This document shows, in pieces, positions 1 through 6,741 of a stretch of 14,002 nucleotides of DNA. This DNA is from an uncultured Bacilli bacterium (GTDB lineage: Bacteria; Bacillota_I; Bacilli_A; RF39; UBA660). How positions within the stretch are numbered: the first letter of the stretch is position 1; each line of letters opens with the position of its first letter. The translations under genes were made by a program, and so were the position numbers. The stretch covers positions 1 through 14,002 of the forward strand of contig CANRCL010000023.1 of NCBI GenBank assembly GCA_947629115.1. Direction: 5' to 3'. The notes under the pieces are model-generated. The model was given only the letters and a program-made list of their open reading frames with translations, was not told the DNA's origin and ran no database searches.

Positions 1-109
1 TATTTCCTTTTTAATATGTAACATTTTCTCTAATTATTCATTTTTATTTATGTAACATTATCAAAAATTTTTCACATTGAAGGGCTATTTAGCGTAATTT
101 TGGACATAT
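1..109 (-). promoter_or_regulatory. Probable promoter/leader of the next minus-strand gene
   Basis: There is no gene here. Read on the minus strand, the segment ends in AAAAAGGAAATA at the window edge, which looks like a Shine-Dalgarno site for a gene starting just beyond position 1. It contains two exact copies of AATGTTACAT (minus strand; 16-25 and 50-59), 34 bases apart. The core is a near-palindrome (ATGT-A-ACAT), so the pair could be operator sites. A possible -35 (TTGATA) lies at about 57-62, but no convincing -10 could be fixed. This is inference only, because the gene itself is not visible. Confidence 0.4.
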
Positions 110-146
110 AAAAACAAATAGATATGTTTTTGTTCTATTTGTTTTT
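110..146 (-). terminator. Hairpin terminator after the 610-aa surface protein gene
   Basis: A perfect 12-bp inverted repeat (110-121 with 135-146) surrounds a 13-nt loop. It begins directly after the stop codon of the surface-protein gene. On the minus strand the 3' arm ends in five U, but the tract beyond it is short (AUAUG), so termination may be moderate. The GC content of the stem is low, as expected in this genome. Confidence 0.6.
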
Positions 147-1979
147 TTAATAATATAAAGTTCTGCAATCAACTTTTTTTCCGGGAACACAATTGTTATC
201 ATCAAACCAAGCAGTTGCTGAACATGATCCCCAAGAATTACAATCACCTTCACAATATTTAGTAACATAACCTCCTGCGCAGCAATCCCCAGCATAACTA
301 CACTCACCAGCACCACTTGGTCTGCCACAATAATAGGCACCATGTTGAGAATTTCCACATATATAAGCACCAGTATAACCTCCACTACATTCTGTTCCAC
401 ATGCATATCTTGAATGACCAGTACAAGGTTTACTGCATTTTTGATTTCTACTAGTTATTTGAACATTACAAGGAAATGTATTTCCAGCCTTATCTCTTAT
501 GTTTATAACATTATTAGGATTTTTTAAATCATAAAATGGATATGAATATCTTTCACAACCACTTAATGTATCATAACAAGTAACATTACCGTCAATACCT
601 TTAGTAGTTCCTAGTACACTTGTTTTATTTATACTTTGACAAGTTGGAGGAATACCATCTACTTGATATAAATCACTAACTTCTGTGGCTTCTCTTCCAG
701 AAGCATCTTTAACTTTTACTATTAATTTTTGAGGATTCTTGCCATTTTGAATTTGAAAATTAACATTTTGGCTTAATGCTCCAGTATTTGCATATTGCCT
801 GTTAGTGGGACTACATTCAACATCATCATTGGCATTGGTATCTATACAATATAATATTTCTTTTATTCCACTTCCTTCATCCTCAATCGTTGTTGTTAAA
901 TATAACATTTGATACCAATCTGTTACTCCTTCTGCTTGTCGCTTTGTTCCTACTTCTATTTTTAATTTTGGAGAAACCTCATCTACTTTATAAATACTAC
1001 TTTTCCATCCCGAAGTTACATTTCCTAATTTATCTGTTGCCTTTGCAGTTATCATTTGACCTTTATTATCTGTTGTTTTCATATCTATATTAACACTTCC
1101 ATTACTTCCAGGAATATTGGGCTCACAAGCACTAGTATCTAAACAATAATTAATATTATCAACTCCTATTCCTTCATCTACAGAAGTTAATAAAATCGAT
1201 AATTTTTGATACCAAACAGGATCTAATCTTTTAACATTGGTATAAACATAATTTATAATCGGGCCTTTATTGTCAAACGTTATTTTATCTATTCCTTTAT
1301 CTGTTCCACCTATTACACTTCCGGCCTCATCTTTTATGTAAGCACTAAGTATTCTCTCTTCATTAGTTTCAGTTTTTAATGTAAAATTAACAGTGGCTTT
1401 ACCATTTTTTCTTTCTTCTTCACTTATTGGTGTCCATTTACAATAATCCATTACATTTGTACTTGCTTTTATTCCTCTTTCTACCTTTTCTTCAAATATA
1501 CAATAGGATTTAACATCATCATCTAACCAACTTAGAGTTGCTGAATTTGTTGTTTTATTGGTATATTTTTTACTTCTTTCTTCTTTCATTGCAGTTATTT
1601 TAAATTCAAAATTAGTTGGAGCGGGATCATATTCAAAATACAAATAACAATAGGCCTCTTTTTTACTTTTTATTGTGGCTATTCTATTATCATTATCAAA
1701 TGACATAATCCCCTCAATTGTATTTCCTTCATCATCTATACAATTAGACAATTCTTCGATATATTTATAACCAATTTCAGGCCATTTTTGCTCAGTATAA
1801 CTATAATATTTATCAGAATTTTTATCTTTTAACATTATAGCATAAACAGGACCATCTCTTTTTATTTTTTCATTAACAAATTTATTACTACCACTTTTAT
1901 ACGTCAAAAAGATACTAATTATTTCAATTAGTATTAATAACATAATAATATAAATTTTTCCTATTTTTTTCTTTCTCAT
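147..1979 (-). CDS. Membrane-anchored extracellular protein with Ig-like repeats and Cys-rich C-terminus
   Basis: 610 aa. A short basic N-terminus (MRKKKIGK) is followed by a hydrophobic segment at about 9-26 with no clear cleavage site, so it is probably an uncleaved anchor with the rest outside the cell. Residues about 44-118 form a module homologous to the whole ectodomain of the 113-aa protein encoded just upstream, with Cys80 and Cys111 conserved. Residues about 120-235 and two related repeats at about 236-335 and 336-440 look like bacterial Ig-like domains. The repeats share a WYQ motif, a DEGxG turn, a YC(L/I)D segment, a closing ATDKLGN-type strand and a VDxxxP boundary. Residues 504-605 contain 15 Cys, spaced like a disulphide-rich or small knot-like domain, and many Gly/Tyr. 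The start codon is only 2 nt after the preceding stop and has no strong ribosome site, so translation is probably coupled. The function is not recognised; a surface or adhesion role is inferred from architecture. Confidence 0.75.
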   Translation of the reverse strand: MRKKKIGKIYIIMLLILIEIISIFLTYKSGSNKFVNEKIKRDGPVYAIMLKDKNSDKYYSYTEQKWPEIGYKYIEELSNCIDDEGNTIEGIMSFDNDNRIATIKSKKEAYCYLYFEYDPAPTNFEFKITAMKEERSKKYTNKTTNSATLSWLDDDVKSYCIFEEKVERGIKASTNVMDYCKWTPISEEERKNGKATVNFTLKTETNEERILSAYIKDEAGSVIGGTDKGIDKITFDNKGPIINYVYTNVKRLDPVWYQKLSILLTSVDEGIGVDNINYCLDTSACEPNIPGSNGSVNIDMKTTDNKGQMITAKATDKLGNVTSGWKSSIYKVDEVSPKLKIEVGTKRQAEGVTDWYQMLYLTTTIEDEGSGIKEILYCIDTNANDDVECSPTNRQYANTGALSQNVNFQIQNGKNPQKLIVKVKDASGREATEVSDLYQVDGIPPTCQSINKTSVLGTTKGIDGNVTCYDTLSGCERYSYPFYDLKNPNNVINIRDKAGNTFPCNVQITSRNQKCSKPCTGHSRYACGTECSGGYTGAYICGNSQHGAYYCGRPSGAGECSYAGDCCAGGYVTKYCEGDCNSWGSCSATAWFDDNNCVPGKKVDCRTLYY

Positions 1980-1981
1980 TA

Positions 1982-2323
1982 TTAATTCTTACTAAAGTAC
2001 ATATAACATTTAACTGATTCTTTAACATCATTTAAAGTCGCTAAATTATTTTTATAATTAATTACAGTATCAACTTCTTTACCATTTTTATCTACACAAC
2101 CAGAACGAGTTGCGTCAAAAGTATAACCAGATGTTGGCCAAGTATTACTTTTAGTATATGTTTTAGTATTATAACCAGTTTCTAATAAAACAGCATAAAT
2201 TGGTTCTTTTTTTATTTCCTTTTCATTTAAATTTTTAGAAGTAGTACCTTTAGTCATTAAAAAGATACCTCCTACTTCTAATAACATAATAAATAATATA
2301 ATTCCAACTTTAAATTTTTTCAT
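1982..2323 (-). CDS. Small membrane-anchored protein, paralogue of the N-terminal module of the 610-aa protein
   Basis: 113 aa. There is an N-terminal hydrophobic segment at about 6-23 after the basic MKKFK. A single small ectodomain follows: PIYAVLL, a W-P-T-x-G-Y motif at 62-67, Cys76 in GCVDKNGKE, and a terminal KCYMYF with Cys106. The same order (VYAIML, WPEIGY, Cys80, CYLYF) opens the neighbouring 610-aa protein, so the two genes arose by duplication or domain accretion. The two Cys probably pair outside the cell. A ribosome site (AGGAAAA) lies 8 nt before ATG, and a promoter lies upstream at 2353-2382. It is first in a two-gene transcript. No enzymatic motif was seen and the function is unknown. 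It could be a partner, decoy or stand-alone version of the larger protein's first domain. Confidence 0.75.
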   Translation of the reverse strand: MKKFKVGIILFIMLLEVGGIFLMTKGTTSKNLNEKEIKKEPIYAVLLETGYNTKTYTKSNTWPTSGYTFDATRSGCVDKNGKEVDTVINYKNNLATLNDVKESVKCYMYFSKN

Positions 2324-2352
2324 ACTTATTTTCCTATCTTTAATCTATAATT

Positions 2353-2382
2353 ATTATAATATTTATCTACTAGGAAAATCAA
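2353..2382 (-). promoter_or_regulatory. Sigma-A-type promoter for the 113-aa/610-aa gene pair
   Basis: On the minus strand TTGATT (2377-2382) is separated by 18 nt from TATAAT (2353-2358), followed by a short leader of about 20 nt to the ATG at 2323. It lies just after the rpsB-tsf terminator, so the pair is an independent transcription unit. Confidence 0.6.
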
Positions 2383-2395
2383 GATTAAATTTTAG

Positions 2396-2420
2396 CAAAA
2401 GAAAAGAAGCATTGCTTCTT
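2396..2420 (-). terminator. Terminator of rpsB-tsf
   Basis: AAGAAGC-aat-GCTTCTT forms a 7-bp stem with a 3-nt loop (2404-2420), followed on the minus strand by TTCTTTT. The upstream arm begins inside the tsf stop codon. This compact, U-rich hairpin is typical of factor-independent termination. Confidence 0.75.
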
Positions 2421-3297
2421 AACTTCCTTTTACTTGATTCATTACTTCTTCAGCAAAATTTTCATTTCTTTTTTCCATACCTTCGCCTACTTCATAACGA
2501 ACCATTTTAATTACTTCTCCACCATTGTCAGCTACATATTTGGCTACTGAAACATCGCCATCTTTAATAAAAGGTTGTTCAACTAAACAAATTTCTTTAT
2601 AGAATTTTTTAATTCTTCCTTCAACCATTTTTTCAGCAATATCAGCAGGTTTTCCTTCATTAATTGCTACTTCTTTTTGAACTTTTCTTTCATTTTCAAC
2701 AACATCTTCAGGAACACTTTCAATATTTAAATATAAAGGTTTCATAGCAGCGGCTTGCATAGCAACTTCTCTGGCTACATCAGCATTAGCACCTTTTAAG
2801 ACAGTTAGGGCTGCAATTCTTCCACCCATATGTAAATAATCACCAAAAACTTCATCATCATTTTTAGAAACAATTTCAAATCTTCTTAAAGAAAGTTTTT
2901 CACCAATTTTAGCAACCATTGAGATAATATAATCAGAAACTTTACCATTTTCAGTGGCAACTTCATTGGCTTCTTCTAATGTCTTAGCATCACTTTTAAG
3001 TAAAGCATGACCAATAATATCAATCATTTTAACAAATTCTTCATTTTTAGAAACAAAGTCTGTTTCTGAATTTACTTCTAAAATAACGGCTTTATTATTA
3101 TCAATAAAAATATTAGCAAGGCCTTCAGCCGCAATACGACTTTCTTTTTTAGCAGATTTAGCAATTCCTTTTTCTCTTAAATAATTCATTGCTTCATCCA
3201 TATTACCATTGCATTCTGATAAAGCCTTTTTGCAATCCATCATTCCGGCTCCAGAACTTTCACGTAGTTCTTTAACCATACTTGCAGTAATTTCCAT
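2419..3297 (-). CDS. tsf: Translation elongation factor Ts
   Basis: 292 aa, the usual length for bacterial EF-Ts. It is the nucleotide exchange factor that releases GDP from EF-Tu in the cytoplasm. The N-terminal UBA-like domain is clear (MVKELRESSGAGMMDCKKAL, then NMDEAMNYLREKG). The EF-Tu-contacting signature SETDFVSKNEEF follows at about residues 77-88. The core dimer-like subdomains continue with HMGGRIAALTVL and AMQAAAMKP, and the C-terminal helix with YEVGEG. The start has a good ribosome site (AAAAAGGAG, 7 nt before ATG) lying in the 17-nt gap after rpsB. The rpsB-tsf order is the near-universal bacterial arrangement, giving co-transcription from the promoter before rpsB and a hairpin terminator at the stop codon. 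Nothing is missing or unusual. Confidence 0.98.
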   Translation of the reverse strand: MEITASMVKELRESSGAGMMDCKKALSECNGNMDEAMNYLREKGIAKSAKKESRIAAEGLANIFIDNNKAVILEVNSETDFVSKNEEFVKMIDIIGHALLKSDAKTLEEANEVATENGKVSDYIISMVAKIGEKLSLRRFEIVSKNDDEVFGDYLHMGGRIAALTVLKGANADVAREVAMQAAAMKPLYLNIESVPEDVVENERKVQKEVAINEGKPADIAEKMVEGRIKKFYKEICLVEQPFIKDGDVSVAKYVADNGGEVIKMVRYEVGEGMEKRNENFAEEVMNQVKGS

Positions 3298-3314
3298 TTT
3301 AATTCTCCTTTTTA

Positions 3315-4388
3315 TTATTTTAAATTATTAATTAATTCATCTTTTTTCATTGTACTATAGCCTTTAATTCCTGCTTCTTTAGCCATAGCCTTTAATTCAA
3401 CTAAAGTTTTAGAACTTAAATCAACTGTTTCTTTTTTAGTAGATTTTTTAGTTTTCTTTTTCTCTTCTTTAACTTCTTCTTTTTTAACTTCTACTTTTTC
3501 AGTTTTTTCTTCTTTAGTTTCTTCTTTGTTTTCTTTATTTTTAAATTCTTTTTTATAATTTTTCTTAAATTCTTTTTGTGGTTTTTCTTCCATTACATCT
3601 TCTTTTTTGGCTTGGTCAAATTTTTCGGATTTAATTAATTCTTCCATTCTTACTTCTTCATGAGTTGTACCTTTTTTATCTTCTTCACTGATGTAATCTA
3701 CCATTTCAAGACCACTAGCCTCACAAATAGCATTATTAAGTACTCCAAGCATAACTTTAATACTTCTAACAGCATCATCATTACCAGGTATTACAAAATC
3801 AACATCATCAGGGTCGCCATTAGTATCAACAATACCAAAAACAGGAATATTTAACTTTCTTGCTTCTTTAACAGCATTGTATTCCTTTTTAGGGTCAACT
3901 ACTATTAATGCTTGTGGAAGTTTATCCATTTCTCTAATACCACATAAAATACGATTTAATTTATCATATTCCTTTTTAAGTCCAATTACTTCTTTTTTAG
4001 GAAGTAAATCAAACTTACCAGATGTTTCCATCTCTTCAATTTCTTCTAAACGTTTTACTCTTTTTCTAATAGTTCTAAAATTAGTTAGAGTTCCACCTAA
4101 CCATCTTTCAGTTACATAGAAAGATTTACTACGAAGTGCTTCTTCTACACATACTTCGCTTGCTTGTTTTTTAGTACCTACAAATAAGAATTTACCACCA
4201 TTAGTAGCAATTTCTTTAATTTCATTGTACGCTACTTCCAACAATTCTTGGGTTTTTTGCAAGTCAATAATATATATATCTTCTCTTGCTGTAAAGATAT
4301 ATTCTTTCATTTTGGGATTCCATCTTTTTGTTTGATGACCAAAATGAACTCCAGCTTCTAATAAATAACTCATAGAAACTACGGCCAT
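3315..4388 (-). CDS. rpsB: 30S ribosomal protein S2 with charged C-terminal extension and SAP/Rho-N-like tail
   Basis: 357 aa, about 100 longer than a typical S2. Residues 1-235 are a complete S2: [21 protein letters not shown] at the start, FVGTKKQA at about 69-76, [12 protein letters not shown] at about 95-106, [17 protein letters not shown], and [13 protein letters not shown] at about 182-194. S2 binds late to the 30S head-body junction and contacts S1 in many bacteria. Residues about 240-322 are a Lys/Glu-rich, low-complexity, probably disordered linker. Residues about 323-357 ([20 protein letters not shown] then [10 protein letters not shown]) resemble the SAP/HeH/Rho N-terminal helix-extension-helix fold, which binds nucleic acid. 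The frame is open and continuous across the join, so this is a genuine extension and not a frameshift. The start has AAAGGAAG upstream. It is first in the rpsB-tsf operon, behind a structured leader. Confidence 0.97.
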   Translation of the reverse strand: MAVVSMSYLLEAGVHFGHQTKRWNPKMKEYIFTAREDIYIIDLQKTQELLEVAYNEIKEIATNGGKFLFVGTKKQASEVCVEEALRSKSFYVTERWLGGTLTNFRTIRKRVKRLEEIEEMETSGKFDLLPKKEVIGLKKEYDKLNRILCGIREMDKLPQALIVVDPKKEYNAVKEARKLNIPVFGIVDTNGDPDDVDFVIPGNDDAVRSIKVMLGVLNNAICEASGLEMVDYISEEDKKGTTHEEVRMEELIKSEKFDQAKKEDVMEEKPQKEFKKNYKKEFKNKENKEETKEEKTEKVEVKKEEVKEEKKKTKKSTKKETVDLSSKTLVELKAMAKEAGIKGYSTMKKDELINNLK

Positions 4389-4499
4389 AAATAATCACTC
4401 TTCCTTTCGTTTAACTTCTTAATTTTTAATACCCTTACCACTTAAATAATTAAGCACTCGGCGTGGGCTAAAAATTAATGTTTATTTGACTAAACAGCC
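4389..4499 (-). ncRNA. Structured 5' leader of rpsB, candidate S2 autoregulatory element
   Basis: The predicted transcript starts near 4499, leaving about 110 nt before ATG. It can form a 6-bp hairpin TGTTTA/TAAACA (4490s to 4479). It can also form a long stem in which TTAATTTTTA (4478-4469) pairs with TAAAAATTAA (4428-4419), extended by GCCC with GGGT across a 2-nt bulge. Inside that stem is a small hairpin, CTTAA-ttat-TTAAG (4454-4441). CCAC (4466-4463) can alternatively pair with GTGG (4441-4438), and the 5' GGCT with AGCC at 4469-4466, so exclusive folds exist. Ribosomal-protein leaders commonly bind their own product; S2 feedback on rpsB leaders is known in gammaproteobacteria. That this one does so is inference. 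Confidence 0.5.
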
Positions 4500-4505
4500 A
4501 AGCAT

Positions 4506-4534
4506 ATTTTATCAAAAAAATATACTCATTACAA
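4506..4534 (-). promoter_or_regulatory. Extended -10 promoter of rpsB-tsf
   Basis: On the minus strand TTGTAA (4529-4534) is followed after 17 nt by TAAAAT (4506-4511), preceded by TGA, which makes an extended -10 (TGn). The start would be near G4499. The -35 and spacer lie inside the hairpin and U-tract of the upstream gene's terminator. Confidence 0.65.
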
Positions 4535-4544
4535 GTATATTTTT
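4514..4544 (-). terminator. Terminator of the 247-aa hypothetical gene
   Basis: There is a perfect 11-bp inverted repeat (4516-4526 with 4534-4544) around a 7-nt loop, ending in a run of seven T on the minus strand (4514-4520). It lies about 20 nt after the stop codon. It overlaps the rpsB promoter, so one sequence both ends one unit and starts the next. Confidence 0.75.
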
Positions 4545-4562
4545 CGGAATATTTATTTAAAA

Positions 4563-5306
4563 CTAATAGATTATATATTTATCTTGAACATTTACACCTA
4601 ATTTTTTACGAGTAAGAGTTTTTCCATCCGGATAAATATGAGGATAAGTCTTAGCATAAAATTCTTTGGGTTGCATTTCTAGGGCTGCTAAAATTCTTTC
4701 TCGATAATCAAGTTGAATTGACATAAGTTCTATTTCACTTTCTCTATTAATATCAACTCTACTACAAAGTTCATCTAATTTGGCTAAATAGAAAGATACA
4801 TCACTATGTTCAGCCATTAATTTTAAATAATAATCATATAAACTTTCAATATATTCTTTTCTTAATTGTTTATTAAATTCTGTTTGATAAAATCTAATAT
4901 CAATATTAGGTATTTCTTTTTCCTCTTTGGTTAATTCAAGTTGACCATTAATTTCAAAAATTGGTAAAGAAAGACCATCGATATCTTTGGTAACAACTTT
5001 ATAACCTTGGGCATTTTTTAAAAGAGCAATATTATCTTCTTCTGGACTTAATTTCTCTTTTACAATTCCATAAACATTATTATAAACTGCTAAAGGAATA
5101 TCTTTATCAAAATTTAAAAGTATTTGTTCATCTTTTAAACTTATATCTCCAGTTTTTAAAGGAGACACTCTTCCAAATAATAATTGTTCATAATATTTAA
5201 CTATTAAAGGATTAACCTCACCATAATTTCTTTTTAAAGTTTCAATTAATTCACTTTTAAAACGCCAATTATGTAGTTTATAAGACTCTAAAATTTCATT
5301 TCGCAT
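4563..5306 (-). CDS. Conserved-looking hypothetical cytoplasmic protein
   Basis: I chose the ATG at 5306 (MRNEILESYKLHN), giving 247 aa. A TTG start six codons earlier is possible, but the Shine-Dalgarno AGGAAG lies inside that longer reading and 7 nt before this ATG. There is no signal peptide or membrane segment. The protein is mostly charged and helical: an N-terminal region with YYEQLLFGRVSPLKTGD at about residues 38-54, a middle beta-rich stretch (GYKVVTKDIDGLSLPIFEINGQLEL), and a helical C-terminal half (about 140-215). It ends in a basic YPHIYPDGKTLTRKKLG segment. No catalytic motif was recognised. It has its own strong promoter and terminator, so it is expressed independently between queH and rpsB. 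The family and function are not identified. Confidence 0.7.
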   Translation of the reverse strand: MRNEILESYKLHNWRFKSELIETLKRNYGEVNPLIVKYYEQLLFGRVSPLKTGDISLKDEQILLNFDKDIPLAVYNNVYGIVKEKLSPEEDNIALLKNAQGYKVVTKDIDGLSLPIFEINGQLELTKEEKEIPNIDIRFYQTEFNKQLRKEYIESLYDYYLKLMAEHSDVSFYLAKLDELCSRVDINRESEIELMSIQLDYRERILAALEMQPKEFYAKTYPHIYPDGKTLTRKKLGVNVQDKYIIY

Positions 5307-5327
5307 AAATTCACTTCCTGTCAACTA

Positions 5328-5356
5328 ATTTTAATCATTTACATTTTAAATGTCAA
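5328..5356 (-). promoter_or_regulatory. Consensus-like promoter of the 247-aa gene with internal palindrome
   Basis: On the minus strand, TTGACA (5351-5356, perfect consensus), a 17-nt spacer and TAAAAT (5328-5333) give a strong sigma-A promoter with a leader of only about 15-20 nt. The spacer start, with the last bases of the -35, contains ACATTT-A-AAATGT, an inverted repeat that could be an operator. AGTTGACA occurs twice, at the -35 and just before the ribosome site. Confidence 0.75.
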
Positions 5357-5365
5357 CTCCTAATT

Positions 5366-5989
5366 TTAGTCTTTTTTTAAGTATTGATGACTAAATTCAC
5401 ACCCACAATAATCTTGTCTATATAAATCATATTGTTTAGATAATTCAATACTTTTTTTATACCCATCTTTCTTTTTAAAATCACTATATAACCATTTTAT
5501 TTTATATTTATCTTCTAATTTTTCTCCAATTTCATTTAATACTTGGGCATTTTTATAAGGACTAACAGATAAAGTTGAACCAAAATAATCAAAATGTTTT
5601 TCTAAGGCTAAAGCAGCCGTTTTTTCAAGTCTTAATTCATAACATAAGTGACATCTGGCTCCGCCCTCTTTTTCTTGTTCATAACCTTTAACATATTCTC
5701 GCCATTTCGCATTTTCATAAGCGATATCATAAAAATCTAATGTGGGAATATTTAATTCTTTTATCAATTTAAGTTGTTCTTTTTTTCTTTTTTCATATTC
5801 TTCTTTTGGTTCTATATTCGGGTTATAATAAAGAATAGTAATATCAAAATAATCTTTTAAATAAGTTATTACATAACTTGAACATGGACCACAACAACTA
5901 TGTAAAAGTAATTTAGGTCTTTTATCTAAATTCTTTATAATCTCTTCTAATTTTTTATCATAATTAATTTTCTCTTTCATTATCATCAT
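5366..5989 (-). CDS. queH: Epoxyqueuosine reductase QueH
   Basis: 207 aa. QueH reduces epoxyqueuosine to queuosine at the wobble base of GUN-anticodon tRNAs, the last step of Q synthesis; it is the non-cobalamin alternative to QueG. Hallmarks are LLLHSCCGPCSSY with Cys32, Cys33 and Cys36; CHLCYELRL with Cys113 and Cys116; FGSTLSVSPYKN; and a C-terminal YRQDYCGCEFS with Cys195/Cys197. Known QueH proteins use two adjacent N-terminal Cys plus the CxxC pair for a [4Fe-4S] cluster and the late CxC as a redox disulphide. All are present here. The start overlaps the divIB end by 26 nt and several in-frame ATGs lie close together (MMIM), so the exact start is uncertain by three codons. It is the last gene of the murG-murB-divIB-queH run. 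No other queuosine genes are in the window. Confidence 0.93.
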   Translation of the reverse strand: MMIMKEKINYDKKLEEIIKNLDKRPKLLLHSCCGPCSSYVITYLKDYFDITILYYNPNIEPKEEYEKRKKEQLKLIKELNIPTLDFYDIAYENAKWREYVKGYEQEKEGGARCHLCYELRLEKTAALALEKHFDYFGSTLSVSPYKNAQVLNEIGEKLEDKYKIKWLYSDFKKKDGYKKSIELSKQYDLYRQDYCGCEFSHQYLKKD

Positions 5990-6740
5990 CTACTACTTCT
6001 TCTTTAATACTTTCACAATTATTAAAGGAATTATTTTCACTTTTACTATCTAAATATAAACAGCCTTTAACATTACCTTTATTATTAACAATTGATTCAT
6101 ATATATCTAAATAATCATTAAATTTTTCAATATTAACTGTATTAACATAAACTTTATTACCATCATTCATTTTTAATAAAAATCTTTTATCATCAACTAC
6201 TTTATCATCAACTTTATTAGGACTATATTCTATTTCACTAACTAATTTTAAGACATCTAAATTAATTATCTTTAATTTATTTATTAATTCTTGATATATT
6301 TTATCGGGAACCGTATTAATTAAAACTGGTATGCCTAAATAACTATCATTATAAGGTATTTTTTTACCATTTGTTAAAACTAATTCTTGACTATTTTTTT
6401 GATAAAATAAAACATTTTCTTCTTTAATAGTAATTTTTAAACTACCTAAATAATTTTTAGAAACTTTAACATCACTAATTAAATCTAACTCTAATAATTT
6501 ATTTTTAATACTTCTTTTACTAACTTTAAATACTGATTCATCTTTTAAATCTAGGTAAGATATTAAATAATTATCTTTTAATAAACTATTACCCTCAATA
6601 GTAATATTAGTAATTGGTTTTTTATAAATATACATTCCAAAAGATAATAATAAATAACCCGCTAATAAAAGGATTATGATACCTTTAAATCTTACTTTTC
6701 TTTTCTTTTTTTTCGTTTTAATTTCTTTTTTCTCTTCCAT
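5964..6740 (-). CDS. divIB: Cell division protein DivIB/FtsQ
   Basis: 258 aa, a single-pass membrane protein of the divisome. A highly basic cytoplasmic tail (about residues 4-18) precedes a transmembrane helix (about 20-37). The POTRA domain follows (about 42-109: ITNITIEGNSLLKDNYLI, then a SDVKVSKNYLGSLKITIKEE strand), then the beta domain with GIPVLINTVP and FLLKMNDGNKVYVN. The C-terminal part is acidic and Asn-rich. In Firmicutes, DivIB works with DivIC and FtsL in septal wall synthesis and sits downstream of murG/murB, as here. The start is 1 nt after the murB stop, with only a weak ribosome site, which suggests translational coupling. The 3' end overlaps queH. Overall length and domain order are normal. 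Confidence 0.92.
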   Translation of the reverse strand: MEEKKEIKTKKKKRKVRFKGIIILLLAGYLLLSFGMYIYKKPITNITIEGNSLLKDNYLISYLDLKDESVFKVSKRSIKNKLLELDLISDVKVSKNYLGSLKITIKEENVLFYQKNSQELVLTNGKKIPYNDSYLGIPVLINTVPDKIYQELINKLKIINLDVLKLVSEIEYSPNKVDDKVVDDKRFLLKMNDGNKVYVNTVNIEKFNDYLDIYESIVNNKGNVKGCLYLDSKSENNSFNNCESIKEEVVDDDNEREN

Positions 6741-6741
6741 A

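Noticed and set aside
89..406. Overlapping 105-aa minus-strand ORF
   Set aside because: It lies in another frame of the Cys-rich gene, has low-complexity Val/Ile composition and no own ribosome site, and crosses the terminator.
3315..3670. Frameshift or gene fusion error at the end of rpsB
   Set aside because: The extension is one open frame, with a stop just before a normal tsf ribosome site, and ends in an ordered motif, so it looks genuine.
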